In this document: piece after piece, positions 1 through 7,188 of the stretch
Position numbering within the stretch: the stretch's first letter is position 1
Layout: each line of letters begins with the position of its first letter
Assembly: GCA_009776905.1 (NCBI GenBank)
Contig: WRMX01000003.1
Location: 9,444-27,258, forward strand
DNA: 17,815 bases
Origin: Oscillospiraceae bacterium
Lineage (GTDB): Bacteria; Bacillota; Clostridia; Oscillospirales; Oscillospiraceae
Reading direction: 5' to 3'
Notes under the pieces: generated by a model
What the model was told of the DNA's origin: nothing
Seen by the model: the letters and a program-made list of their open reading frames with translations, nothing else
The model's database searches: none
Translations under genes and position numbers: made by a program

Positions 1-297
1 GAGCTGGCCGATATGTATACGAAAATCGCGGCTTCGCGCCACTTTACGAACCGGGCGGCGCAGGCAAAGCAAGACGGAGAAAAGTACAACCATTTCGCCG
101 CAATGGCAAAGCTGCACGCTTCCAATACCGCCAATGACGTTGCGCGGCGCTGCATACAGCTTGTCGGCGGCTACGGATATATGCGTGAATACCCGTTCGA
201 GCGATTCGTGCGCGACGCAAAGATTACTGAAATATACGAGGGCACAAGCGAGATTCAAAAAATCGTCATAGCAAACTATCTCGGACTCAATAAGTGA
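1..297 (+). CDS. Acyl-CoA dehydrogenase, C-terminal part (5' end outside window)
   Basis: This is the last 98 codons of an acyl-CoA dehydrogenase, a soluble FAD flavoprotein that oxidises acyl-CoA at the alpha-beta bond or, with Etf, reduces crotonyl-CoA to butyryl-CoA. The fragment is the C-terminal four-helix domain. It shows the family motifs QLVGGYGYMREYPFERFVRDAK and, at fragment residue 80 (codon at 238-240), the glutamate of IYEGTSEIQ, which is the catalytic base in short-chain and butyryl-CoA dehydrogenases. The frame is open to the window edge, so the start is not visible. The stop is 14 bases before the CoA-transferase start, so the genes are probably one operon. A second, complete and similar enzyme lies at 12257-13390. 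Family assignment is firm. The exact substrate is not determinable from this fragment; butyryl-CoA or crotonyl-CoA is the best guess. Confidence 0.93.
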   Translation, partial: ELADMYTKIAASRHFTNRAAQAKQDGEKYNHFAAMAKLHASNTANDVARRCIQLVGGYGYMREYPFERFVRDAKITEIYEGTSEIQKIVIANYLGLNK

Positions 298-311
298 AAG
301 AGGAATCCAAT

Positions 312-977
312 ATGAGCAAGATTAAGCCTCTGGAAGAGGTGACGGCGTTATTCAAAGACGGGCAAGTCATGATGATAGGCGGATTTCTCTGCGCGGGAAC
401 CCCGGATATTTTCATTGATGCTTTGATTGATATGAACATCAAGGATTTGACGGTCATTGCCAACGATACGGGATTTCCCGAAAGGGGCATCGGAAGGCTG
501 GTCGTCAACAAGCAAATAAAAAAAATGATTGCCACGCATGTGGGCACGAACAAGGAAACGGGCCGCCAGATGAACTCAGGAGAGATGGAAGTTGACCTTG
601 TCCCGCAGGGCACGCTTGCGGAGAGGATTAGAGCGGCGGGCGTCGGCCTGGGCGGAATCCTTACTCCCACGGGCGTAGGCACGCTCATAGAGGAAGGTAA
701 GCAAAAACTTACAATCGGAGGTAAGGATTTCCTTCTGGAGCTGCCGCTGAGGGCTGACATAGCTCTGCTGAATGCATGGAAAGCAGACACATCAGGCAAT
801 CTTGTATATAGGGTCGCTGCCAGGAACTTCAACCCGCTGATGGCAATGGCCGCGGATCTTGTCATCGTCGCCGCCGAGAACATCGTTGAGGTCGGCGAGC
901 TGGGACCCGATGAAATAATCACTCCCGGAACATTGGTCGATATCATCGTCAGCGCTCCGGTCAAGGGAGGTTTGTAA
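312..977 (+). CDS. CoA-transferase subunit A (AtoD/CtfA type), copy 1
   Basis: The 221-residue protein is the alpha subunit of a class I two-subunit CoA-transferase, which moves CoA between an acyl-CoA and a free carboxylate through an enzyme glutamyl-CoA thioester. Family features are the glycine-rich GGFLCAGTPD near residue 24, VIANDTGFP, LVPQGTLAERIRAAGVGLGG, the TPTGVGT loop and the C-terminal GELGPDEIITPG. Length matches AtoD/CtfA (about 215-220). I chose the ATG at 312 because AAAGAGGAA sits just upstream at 297-305. An upstream GTG at 294 overlaps the previous stop and has no good ribosome site. The catalytic glutamate is on the partner subunit, which starts three bases after this stop. 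The substrate cannot be read from sequence; acetate, butyrate, acetoacetate or glutarate are all plausible. A paralogue lies at 10748-11407. Confidence 0.93.
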   Translation: MSKIKPLEEVTALFKDGQVMMIGGFLCAGTPDIFIDALIDMNIKDLTVIANDTGFPERGIGRLVVNKQIKKMIATHVGTNKETGRQMNSGEMEVDLVPQGTLAERIRAAGVGLGGILTPTGVGTLIEEGKQKLTIGGKDFLLELPLRADIALLNAWKADTSGNLVYRVAARNFNPLMAMAADLVIVAAENIVEVGELGPDEIITPGTLVDIIVSAPVKGGL

Positions 978-980
978 TAT

Positions 981-1637
981 ATGTCTGATGCACGCGAATT
1001 GATCGCGAAACGGGTCGCCGACTTCTTTGAAGCGGGCAACCTTGGGAACTTAGGGATTGGGTTGCCGACTCTTGTCGCAAACTATCTGCCCGCTGCAAAA
1101 AACGTGATGCTGCATTCCGAGAACGGTTTCATCGGAATCGGGCCGAATCCCGAGCCCGGAACCGAAGACAAAGACATAGTCAATGCGGGCGGGATGCCCG
1201 TGACTATCGTGCCGGGCGGGGTCGCGTTCGACAGCTCGATGAGCTTCGGGCTGGCTCGAGGCGGGCATGTGGACGTGTCCGTCCTCGGCGCTCTGGAGGT
1301 GGACGAAAAAGGCAATCTGGCGAACTGGAACGTGCCGGGAAAGCTGGTTCCCGGAATGGGCGGCGCGATGGACCTCGTCGTTGGCGCGAAGAAGGTCGTG
1401 ATCGCCATGGAGCACACGCAAAAAGACGGTTCTCCAAAAATCCTCAACAAATGCACGCTGCCGCTGACCGCAGTGGGCGTGGTCGATTATATCGTCACGG
1501 AGCTGGGAGTCATGGAGGTGACGGACGAGGGGATCGTATTGCGCGAGCTGGCGCCGGGCGTGTCCGTCGTCGATATTCAATGCAAAACGGAAGCTACATT
1601 GATCGTTCCTGAAACAATCGGCTCCATGGAAAGATAA
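981..1637 (+). CDS. CoA-transferase subunit B (AtoA/CtfB type), copy 1
   Basis: The 218-residue beta subunit is the partner of the preceding gene. It carries the SENG active-site motif (LHSENGFIGIGP), whose Glu47 corresponds to the glutamate that forms the covalent CoA thioester in class I CoA-transferases. Other family signatures are NLGIGLPTLVANY near residue 23, NAGGMPVTIVPGG, and GKLVPGMGGAMDLV. The ribosome site AAGGGAGG lies at 963-970, inside the end of subunit A, so the two genes are translationally close. A strong hairpin terminator follows at 1667-1698. Together with subunit A and the upstream acyl-CoA dehydrogenase it looks like the end of an operon for short-chain acid activation or release. 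The second copy at 11409-12065 is similar but has AEHG in place of SENG. Confidence 0.94.
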   Translation: MSDARELIAKRVADFFEAGNLGNLGIGLPTLVANYLPAAKNVMLHSENGFIGIGPNPEPGTEDKDIVNAGGMPVTIVPGGVAFDSSMSFGLARGGHVDVSVLGALEVDEKGNLANWNVPGKLVPGMGGAMDLVVGAKKVVIAMEHTQKDGSPKILNKCTLPLTAVGVVDYIVTELGVMEVTDEGIVLRELAPGVSVVDIQCKTEATLIVPETIGSMER

Positions 1638-1643
1638 GCGTTG

Positions 1644-1660
1644 TGGGGGTGGAACCCCCA
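1644..1660. repeat. Small perfect hairpin after CoA-transferase B
   Basis: TGGGGGT at 1644-1650 pairs perfectly with ACCCCCA at 1654-1660 around a GGA loop. It lies seven bases after the stop of CoA-transferase B and directly before the longer terminator hairpin. There is no T-run after it, so alone it is not a standard terminator. It may protect the mRNA 3' end or be part of a dispersed palindrome. Confidence 0.5.
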
Positions 1661-1666
1661 AGTTTG

Positions 1667-1698
1667 ATCAGGGGACGATGCGAGCATCGTCCCCTGAT
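1667..1698 (+). terminator. Strong hairpin terminator between convergent genes
   Basis: ATCAGGGGACGATGC at 1667-1681 is the exact reverse complement of 1684-1698, a stem of 14-15 base pairs with a very short loop, followed by TTTTC on the plus strand. It separates the plus-strand CoA-transferase operon from the convergent minus-strand gcdB gene, whose stop is at 1720-1722. The stem is perfect in both directions and could stop both transcripts, although on the minus strand no T-run follows. Confidence 0.75.
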
Positions 1699-1719
1699 TT
1701 TCAATTATCCAAAAACTGC

Positions 1720-2904
1720 CTATCCGAAAACCGCCAGAAGGAAACCGGCCGCGACGGCGGAGCCTATTACGCCCGCGACATTCGGGCCCATCGCGTGCAT
1801 CAGCAGGAAATTCGATGGGTTGGCCCTTTGCCCCTCTTTTTGCGACACCCTCGCCGCCATAGGAACAGCGGAAACGCCGGCAGAACCGATGAGCGGATTT
1901 ATCTTCCCGCCGCTCAGCTTGTACATGAGCTTTCCTAAGAGCACCCCGCCCACGGTTGAGAATGAAAAAGCCAAGAGCCCCAGCAAGATTATCAGAAGAG
2001 TCTCCTTTTTCAGGAAATTCGAATAGACTGTTGTAGCGCCGACGGACACGGACAGGAAGATGACGATAGTGTTCATCAGCGCGTTTTGCGCTGTATCGCT
2101 GAGCCTGTCGACCACGCCGCACTCTCTTAGAAGGTTTCCGAGCATCAAACACCCAATTAGCGGCGCAACGGACGGCAGAACTAGGATCGTGACGATCGAG
2201 ACGACGATCGGGAATAGAATCTTTTCCGTTTTTGAAACATGCCGTAGCTGCTCCATCTTGACCTCGCGCTCTTTTTTTGTCGTCAAAGCGCGCATGATGG
2301 GCGGTTGGATCAACGGCACAAGCGCCATGTATGAGTAAGCAGCAATCGCAATCGGACCTAGCAGCCCCGGAGCCAGCTTGCCTGTCAGCCAGATAGCCGT
2401 GGGGCCGTCCGCTCCGCCGATGATGGCGATTGAAGCCGCTTCCTGCCCTTTGAAGCTGAAGATGACAGCGAGTATCATGGCGCAATATATGCCAAGCTGC
2501 GCAGCAGCGCCAAGCAGCAACGAACGCGGGTTTGCCAGCATCGGGCCGAAATCCGTCATGGCGCCGACCCCAAGGAAAACAAGCGAAGGATATATCCCGG
2601 TTTTGACCCCGATATATAAAATGTCGAAAAATCCGCCGTTTCGTAGAATAAGCCCATAATCTATGCGCTCCATATTTTGCCATAACTCAGGGGTGAAAAT
2701 CCTGCCCTCGCCTGCGGGCCCCGGCAAGTTTGTCAGCAGCATGCCAAATGCTATACCAATCAGCAATAAAGGCTCAAAACCGCGGGAAATGCCCAGATAC
2801 AGGAGCAAGCATGCAAGGGCGATCATAATGATCTGGCCCGGTTCGATATGTGCAAAACCCGAAGAATCCCACAGTATCTTCAGTTCAGAAAAAAGCTCGG
2901 CCAT
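1720..2904 (-). CDS. gcdB: Na+-pumping decarboxylase beta subunit (GcdB/OadB/MmdB family)
   Basis: The 394-residue integral membrane protein decarboxylates carboxybiotin and couples this to Na+ export in glutaconyl-CoA, oxaloacetate and methylmalonyl-CoA decarboxylases. The sequence shows many hydrophobic segments and the family hallmark GGADGPTAIW at residues 163-172, whose Asp166 corresponds to the essential Na+-site aspartate of Klebsiella OadB. It also has AAYSYMALVPLIQPP at 188-202 and HAMGPNVAGVIGSA at 370-383. Length fits the GcdB/MmdB size class (about 375-395), shorter than Klebsiella OadB. Its ATG is preceded by GGGAGGG and lies one base after the stop of the upstream OadG-like gene, so the two are co-transcribed. 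I call it GcdB because the divergent operon begins with a clear gcdA. Family membership is nearly certain, but the substrate is set by the soluble subunits, not by this protein. Confidence 0.95.
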   Translation of the reverse strand: MAELFSELKILWDSSGFAHIEPGQIIMIALACLLLYLGISRGFEPLLLIGIAFGMLLTNLPGPAGEGRIFTPELWQNMERIDYGLILRNGGFFDILYIGVKTGIYPSLVFLGVGAMTDFGPMLANPRSLLLGAAAQLGIYCAMILAVIFSFKGQEAASIAIIGGADGPTAIWLTGKLAPGLLGPIAIAAYSYMALVPLIQPPIMRALTTKKEREVKMEQLRHVSKTEKILFPIVVSIVTILVLPSVAPLIGCLMLGNLLRECGVVDRLSDTAQNALMNTIVIFLSVSVGATTVYSNFLKKETLLIILLGLLAFSFSTVGGVLLGKLMYKLSGGKINPLIGSAGVSAVPMAARVSQKEGQRANPSNFLLMHAMGPNVAGVIGSAVAAGFLLAVFG

Positions 2905-2905
2905 C

Positions 2906-3631
2906 TTATCCCTCCCTCTTCAACATAGGCTGCACGGGGCGACTATCGATTTCATCGATTTCCGCATCAACCTCATATTCGACGCCGTCAACGACCACCC
3001 TGAATCTGCGGGTCTCCGTATATCCCTCCGGTCGATCGGCCGACGCGGAAGGTTCCGGCGCGGCCGGCTCGGGAGCAGTGTCGGGCTCCGAAGCGGTGGC
3101 TACCGCAAGGACCTCCGACAAGCTGACCGCAGCATCGACCTCATACTCGACCCCATCGACGACGACCTTGAACTTGCGTACCTCAGAATACTCCGCTTCT
3201 GCTGCGGCGGCATCAGAGAGGACAGCGGCGGCTTCCGCAGCAGAACGATCGTTTTCCGCAGTTGCAGCGGGACCCGCATCCGTTGCGGATACTTGCAACT
3301 GTGCGGCAAAGGGCAGAATCTGCGTAACAACCTGCGAAGAATCCTGCGAAGCATCTTGCGTGGAGGCGGCCTGCCAGGGTATCACGGAACCGGAAGCCTC
3401 GCCTGAAGTGTCGAGAGCGGGACTCGCATCTCCGGAAGCTCCGGCAGCCCCGTTGGCGCCGCTCAAGGCCGCAGCCGTGGTTTTTCCGGCGGCCTTTCTG
3501 ATTATAGCGGTCATAATGATGATAATGACCATTAGAAAGACCAGCACTAAAAACACGATGAGTATTCCCAATACAGACAGCCATAACGATCTGGGAACAG
3601 ATATTTCGGTCATTGCAGCAGCTGCTATCAT
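2906..3631 (-). CDS. OadG-like membrane anchor with two carrier-type docking hairpins
   Basis: The 241-residue protein has one long hydrophobic segment (about residues 17-44) after a short N-terminus, like the gamma/delta subunits (OadG, MmdD, GcdD) that tether soluble decarboxylase parts to the membrane. A low-complexity Ala/Ser-rich region fills about 47-145. Two near-identical segments follow, at 148-169 (YSEVRKFKVVVDGVEYEVDA) and 204-225 (YTETRRFRVVVDGVEYEVDA), joined by an acidic Pro/Ala linker. Each resembles the N-terminus of the biotin carrier in this window (KTYKITVNGNTYEVGVEE). No biotinylation motif (EAMKM) is present. I placed the start at the ATG 3631-3629 because GGGAGGTG lies six bases upstream. 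An earlier in-frame ATG at 3646 contains that ribosome site inside its own coding sequence. The protein is longer than typical OadG (about 80-130 residues). The anchor role is inferred. Confidence 0.85.
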   Translation of the reverse strand: MIAAAAMTEISVPRSLWLSVLGILIVFLVLVFLMVIIIIMTAIIRKAAGKTTAAALSGANGAAGASGDASPALDTSGEASGSVIPWQAASTQDASQDSSQVVTQILPFAAQLQVSATDAGPAATAENDRSAAEAAAVLSDAAAAEAEYSEVRKFKVVVDGVEYEVDAAVSLSEVLAVATASEPDTAPEPAAPEPSASADRPEGYTETRRFRVVVDGVEYEVDAEIDEIDSRPVQPMLKREG

Positions 3632-3667
3632 ATATGCACCTCCCATTGGTAATCTATATCAACATGG

Positions 3668-3696
3668 AGTATATCAAACATATAAAGGATTGTCAC
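3668..3696 (-). promoter_or_regulatory. Promoter for the OadG-like/gcdB operon
   Basis: Read on the minus strand, GTGACA (3696-3691) and TATACT (3673-3668) are separated by exactly 17 bases. Each matches the sigma-A consensus at five of six positions. Transcription would start about 30-35 bases before the chosen ATG at 3631, leaving room for the GGAGGT ribosome site. Confidence 0.7.
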
Positions 3697-3833
3697 TAAC
3701 AAATGATGAATTTTCAACATTTGCAAAATTGGCAATATTTGCTTACGCAGTAATGATAACAATAGCGGTATAATAAACATTATATTACACATATTGCCCA
3801 TACATTACACAAAAATTTAGTAGCATAAACATA

Positions 3834-3862
3834 TGTACAAATAAAACTGCTTACGATATAAT
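3834..3862 (+). promoter_or_regulatory. Promoter for the gcdA operon
   Basis: TGTACA at 3834-3839 and a perfect TATAAT at 3857-3862 are separated by 17 bases, a good sigma-A-type promoter. The expected start site is about 30 bases before the gcdA ATG, whose ribosome site AGGAGGGG lies at 3890-3897. The region between this and the divergent promoter is AT-rich and has no gene. Confidence 0.75.
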
Positions 3863-3901
3863 GTCTGGAAGCGACAACAATTAAATAGTAGGAGGGGTTA
3901 T

Positions 3902-5668
3902 ATGAGTACATTCGGATACTCAATGCCAACATATTTCCAAGATATGCCGAGCATAGGAGCGCCCAACGCAGCGCCCAATACCGAAAACGAAGCGGAACTC
4001 AGACAAATTGAACAAAGCATACAAAGCGAGATAGAAACAATACTTGCATCAGGCCGCAGTGACGAGTCGCTTAATGAATCCGGCCAAATGACGGCGCTGC
4101 AGCGCCTTGAACTGCTGTTGGACGAGGGTTCGTGGTGTCCCATGAACAGCCTGCTCAACACCATGAACAACAAAGACGGCAGCACCGGCGTCATCACAGG
4201 CCTTGGCAAGATACGCGATAAATGGGCTGTAATAATCGCATCGGACAACAAGAAACTTGCGGGAGCGTGGGTCGGAGGCCAGGCGCTCAAACTCACCCGC
4301 GCCACCGACATGGCCAAGCAACTCCACATCCCGCTCGTCTATGTGCTCAACTGCAGCGGCGTCAAAATGGACGAACAGGAAAAAGTGTATGCCGGACGCG
4401 TCACCGGCGGCACGCCGTTCTATCGTCATTCCGACCTCATGCAAATCGGCGTGCCCGTCATCGTTGGAATCTACGGCACAAACCCGGCAGGCGGCGGATA
4501 TCACGCAATCAGCCCCACGATTCTCATTGCGCACGAAAAAGCTAACATGGCAGTCGGCGGCGCAGGCATAGTCGGCGGCATGAACCCGAAAGGCTATGTG
4601 GACGACGAAGCCGCGCAAGCTTTGATCGATGCCACCAAAACCGCAAAGCGGGAAGACCCGCCGGGCGCTGTTTCGGTCCATTTCAACGAAACGGGCTTCT
4701 TCCGTGAGGTTTATTCCGGCGAGGAAGGCGTCCTTGAGGCCATCAAAAAATACATGGACGCTGTTCCCGCATATAACGAAAACTTCTTCCGCGTCGCCGA
4801 TCCCATGGAGCCGGCTTATCCTTCGGACGACCTATATACCCATGTTCCGTTTAATCAGCGGCGTGCGTACGATGTTCGCAAGGTTCTCGCGTGCTTGTTT
4901 GACAACAGCGAATTCATGGAATTCAAAGCCAACTACGGCCCCGAGATTGTTTGCGGCCTTGCAAAGGTGAACGGCCTGCTCAGCGGCGTCATCACAAACT
5001 TCCAGGGGATGATTCCGAATTATCCGGAATATAGGGAGCCCGGCAGCGTCGGCGCCGGCGGCAAGCTATATCGCCAGGGTCTGACGAAAATGAACGAGTT
5101 TGTCACGCTTTGCGCCCGCGACCGTATTCCTATCATCTGGATCCAAGACACTTCCGGCATCGACGTGGACGACTATGCGGAGCGCGCCGAGCTTTTGGGC
5201 TTGGGGCAGTCGCTCATATTCAGCGTGCAAAACGCGAAAGTCCCGCAGATGGAAATCACCTTGCGCAAGGGCACGGCCGCCGCGCACTATGTCATGGGCG
5301 GGCCCCAGGGCAACGACACAAACGTGTTCAGCCTCGGCACTGCAACGACGGAGATTTATGTCATGCATGGCGAAACTGCCGCTGCCGCTATGTACGCGCG
5401 CAGGCTCGTCAAAGAGAAGGATTCCGGGAACGATATCCAGCCGGTCATTGACAAGATGAACGAGCTGATCCAAAACTACTCGGATAAATCGCGTCCGGCT
5501 GCCTGCGCGAAGCAGGGGTTGGTCGATGAGATCGTCAAACTCGACGAGCTCCGCAAATACATCTGCGCGTTCATCGGCGCTGCTTATCAAAATCCGGTCT
5601 CCATTTGCGCGTTCCACCAGATGCTTACTCCGCGCGTGATTCGCGAATGGGACTATTTTGTACAATAG
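3902..5668 (+). CDS. gcdA: Glutaconyl-CoA decarboxylase alpha subunit (carboxyltransferase)
   Basis: The 588-residue soluble carboxyltransferase moves the terminal carboxyl of (E)-glutaconyl-CoA to biotin on the carrier, leaving crotonyl-CoA. It resembles Acidaminococcus fermentans GcdA, as I recall that sequence, along nearly its whole length (587 residues there). Shared stretches include YSMPTYFQDMP at the N-terminus, SDNKKLAGAWVGGQA (114-128), LVYVLNCSGVKMDEQEKVY and KMNEFVTLCARDR. The two crotonase-fold halves carry the oxyanion-hole glycine loops GTNPAGGGYHAISP (192-205) and RKGTAAAHYVMGGPQGND (455-472). Acetyl-CoA, propionyl-CoA and methylmalonyl-CoA carboxyltransferases share the fold but not this N-terminal extension or the GcdA-specific stretches. 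The ATG follows AGGAGGGG and a clear promoter. It is the first gene of the long plus-strand operon and lies back to back with the genes for its membrane partners. Confidence 0.95.
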   Translation: MSTFGYSMPTYFQDMPSIGAPNAAPNTENEAELRQIEQSIQSEIETILASGRSDESLNESGQMTALQRLELLLDEGSWCPMNSLLNTMNNKDGSTGVITGLGKIRDKWAVIIASDNKKLAGAWVGGQALKLTRATDMAKQLHIPLVYVLNCSGVKMDEQEKVYAGRVTGGTPFYRHSDLMQIGVPVIVGIYGTNPAGGGYHAISPTILIAHEKANMAVGGAGIVGGMNPKGYVDDEAAQALIDATKTAKREDPPGAVSVHFNETGFFREVYSGEEGVLEAIKKYMDAVPAYNENFFRVADPMEPAYPSDDLYTHVPFNQRRAYDVRKVLACLFDNSEFMEFKANYGPEIVCGLAKVNGLLSGVITNFQGMIPNYPEYREPGSVGAGGKLYRQGLTKMNEFVTLCARDRIPIIWIQDTSGIDVDDYAERAELLGLGQSLIFSVQNAKVPQMEITLRKGTAAAHYVMGGPQGNDTNVFSLGTATTEIYVMHGETAAAAMYARRLVKEKDSGNDIQPVIDKMNELIQNYSDKSRPAACAKQGLVDEIVKLDELRKYICAFIGAAYQNPVSICAFHQMLTPRVIREWDYFVQ

Positions 5669-5677
5669 AAATGAGGG

Positions 5678-7168
5678 GTGATTAAAATAGCTATCAATAA
5701 AGGTCCCTTGGTAGAAGGGAAGAAACTCTATATTACCGACACTATCCTGCGCGACGCGCACCAATCGCAGGCTGCGACGAGGATGCGTGTCGAAGACATG
5801 CTCCCTGCATGCGAAATACTGGACAGCATTGGCTATTGGTCACTCGAATGTTGGGGCGGAGCGACGTTCGACACATGCATCCGATATCTGGACGAAGACC
5901 CGTGGGAGCGCTTGCGTACATTGCGCAAGGCCTTGCCGAACACTCGGCTCCAGATGCTATTTCGTGGCCAGAACATTCTCGGATATAGGCATTATGGCGA
6001 CGACGTCGTCGACCGCTTTTGCAAGAAGTCGATTGAGAACGGCATCGACGTCGTGCGTATCTTCGACGCGCTCAACGATGTCAGAAACCTCCAGCAGGCG
6101 ATCAAGAGCACAAAGGAATATGGCGGAATCTGCGAGCCGGCGATGTCATACACTATCAGCCCGGTCCATGACGAGCAATATTGGATAGACTTGGCTCTGC
6201 GGCTGGAAGACATGGGCGCCGACCTCATTTGCATCAAGGATATGGCAAATCTATTGCTCCCGATGGCGGCGCACAGCCTCATCACGAAGCTGAAGGAAAA
6301 AGTCAAGGTTCCGATCCACCTTCATACGCACAACACGACCGGCACGGGCGACATGGTTTATATTATGGCTGCGCTTGCCGGCGTCGACATAGTTGACTGC
6401 GCGCTGTCCCCGCTCGGCAACGGAACCGCGCAGCCCGCGACCGAGTCGCTCGTCGCCACGCTCAAGGGCCACGAACGGGACACGGGGCTCGATTTGGAAA
6501 AGATGAGCGAGGCGGCCAAGCACTTCAGAACTGTTGCCGACAAGCTGTCCGCGGAAGGGCACCGCGACGCGCGCGTCCTGCAAGTCGACACGAACACTTT
6601 GATCTACCAGGTTCCGGGCGGCATGCTCTCCAACTTGATATCCCAGTTGAAAGAGGCAAAGTCCGAGGACAAGTATTATGACGTGCTGGCGGAAATCCCG
6701 CGCGTTCGCGAGGAGTCGGGCTATCCCCCCCTCGTCACGCCTACCAGCCAGATCGTCGGCACGCAAGCCGTCATGAACATTCTGGGCGGCGAGCGGTATA
6801 AGATGGTGTCAAAAGAGTTCAGGTCCATGATGCGCGGCGAATATGGGACGCTGCCGGCCGCTGTCAACGAGGAAATCAGGAAAAAATGCATTGGCGACGA
6901 CGAGGTGATCACCTGCCGTCCCGCCGATCTGCTGCCCAACGAATTTGACAAGCTTACGGAGGAAATCGGAGAGCTTGCGCGGTGCGAGGAGGATGTGCTC
7001 AGCTATGCGCTGTTCCCGCAAGTCGCGACGACTTTCTTTGAAAACAGGGTGAAAAAGGAGAGCGGCGTCGACGACGAGGAGCTCGTAGCGGTGATAACCG
7101 CAGCGATCAAATCATACGGCGGCAAACGCACCCACCCATTGATACGCAACTACAGCGATCTATTTTAA
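5678..7168 (+). CDS. oadA: Biotin-dependent carboxyltransferase, OadA/PycB/transcarboxylase-5S type
   Basis: The 496-residue protein is a metal-dependent TIM-barrel carboxyltransferase that moves a carboxyl group between biotin and pyruvate/oxaloacetate. Family motifs are TDTILRDAHQS (20-30), YWSLECWGGATFD (53-65), MLFRGQNILGYRHY (93-106), IKDMANLL with the active-site lysine Lys187, and HLHTHNTTG with metal-ligand histidines His216 and His218. The C-terminal part has TPTSQIVGTQAV, CRPADLLPNE and EDVLSYALFPQVA. There is no biotinyl domain, so it resembles the free-standing 5S subunit of Propionibacterium transcarboxylase (about 505 residues) or PycB-type subunits. It lies nine bases after gcdA and 20 bases before the biotin carrier. 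The start is uncertain: the only standard start codon is the GTG at 5678, which sits inside an SD-like sequence GAGGGGTGATT. Family is certain; the physiological reaction is open. Confidence 0.9.
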   Translation: MIKIAINKGPLVEGKKLYITDTILRDAHQSQAATRMRVEDMLPACEILDSIGYWSLECWGGATFDTCIRYLDEDPWERLRTLRKALPNTRLQMLFRGQNILGYRHYGDDVVDRFCKKSIENGIDVVRIFDALNDVRNLQQAIKSTKEYGGICEPAMSYTISPVHDEQYWIDLALRLEDMGADLICIKDMANLLLPMAAHSLITKLKEKVKVPIHLHTHNTTGTGDMVYIMAALAGVDIVDCALSPLGNGTAQPATESLVATLKGHERDTGLDLEKMSEAAKHFRTVADKLSAEGHRDARVLQVDTNTLIYQVPGGMLSNLISQLKEAKSEDKYYDVLAEIPRVREESGYPPLVTPTSQIVGTQAVMNILGGERYKMVSKEFRSMMRGEYGTLPAAVNEEIRKKCIGDDEVITCRPADLLPNEFDKLTEEIGELARCEEDVLSYALFPQVATTFFENRVKKESGVDDEELVAVITAAIKSYGGKRTHPLIRNYSDLF

Positions 7169-7188
7169 TTAGGGAGATATGATACACT

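Noticed and set aside
287..1039. A 250-codon open frame on the minus strand opposite CoA-transferase A
   Set aside because: It is a shadow of the conserved plus-strand gene: Ser/Pro-rich, no motif and no ribosome site.
1577..2683. A 368-codon open frame on the minus strand overlapping gcdB in another frame
   Set aside because: The composition is rich in Arg, Cys and His with no recognisable domain, and it overlaps the unmistakable GcdB frame and the terminator.
2906..3631. OadG-like protein as a second biotin carrier
   Set aside because: It has the carrier-like hairpins but no EAMKM motif or biotinyl domain, so it cannot be biotinylated at the usual site.
3690..3702. Rex-type redox operator (TTGTCACTAACAA) at the minus-strand promoter
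   Set aside because: Only four-base arms match (TTGT and ACAA) and the spacing differs from the usual Rex palindrome, so the support is too weak.
2850..3773. A 307-codon open frame on the plus strand across the OadG-like gene and the intergenic region
   Set aside because: It is the antisense of the Ala/Ser/Glu-rich OadG-like gene, has no family motif and no ribosome site. The minus-strand reading has a membrane segment, repeats, a promoter and a ribosome site.
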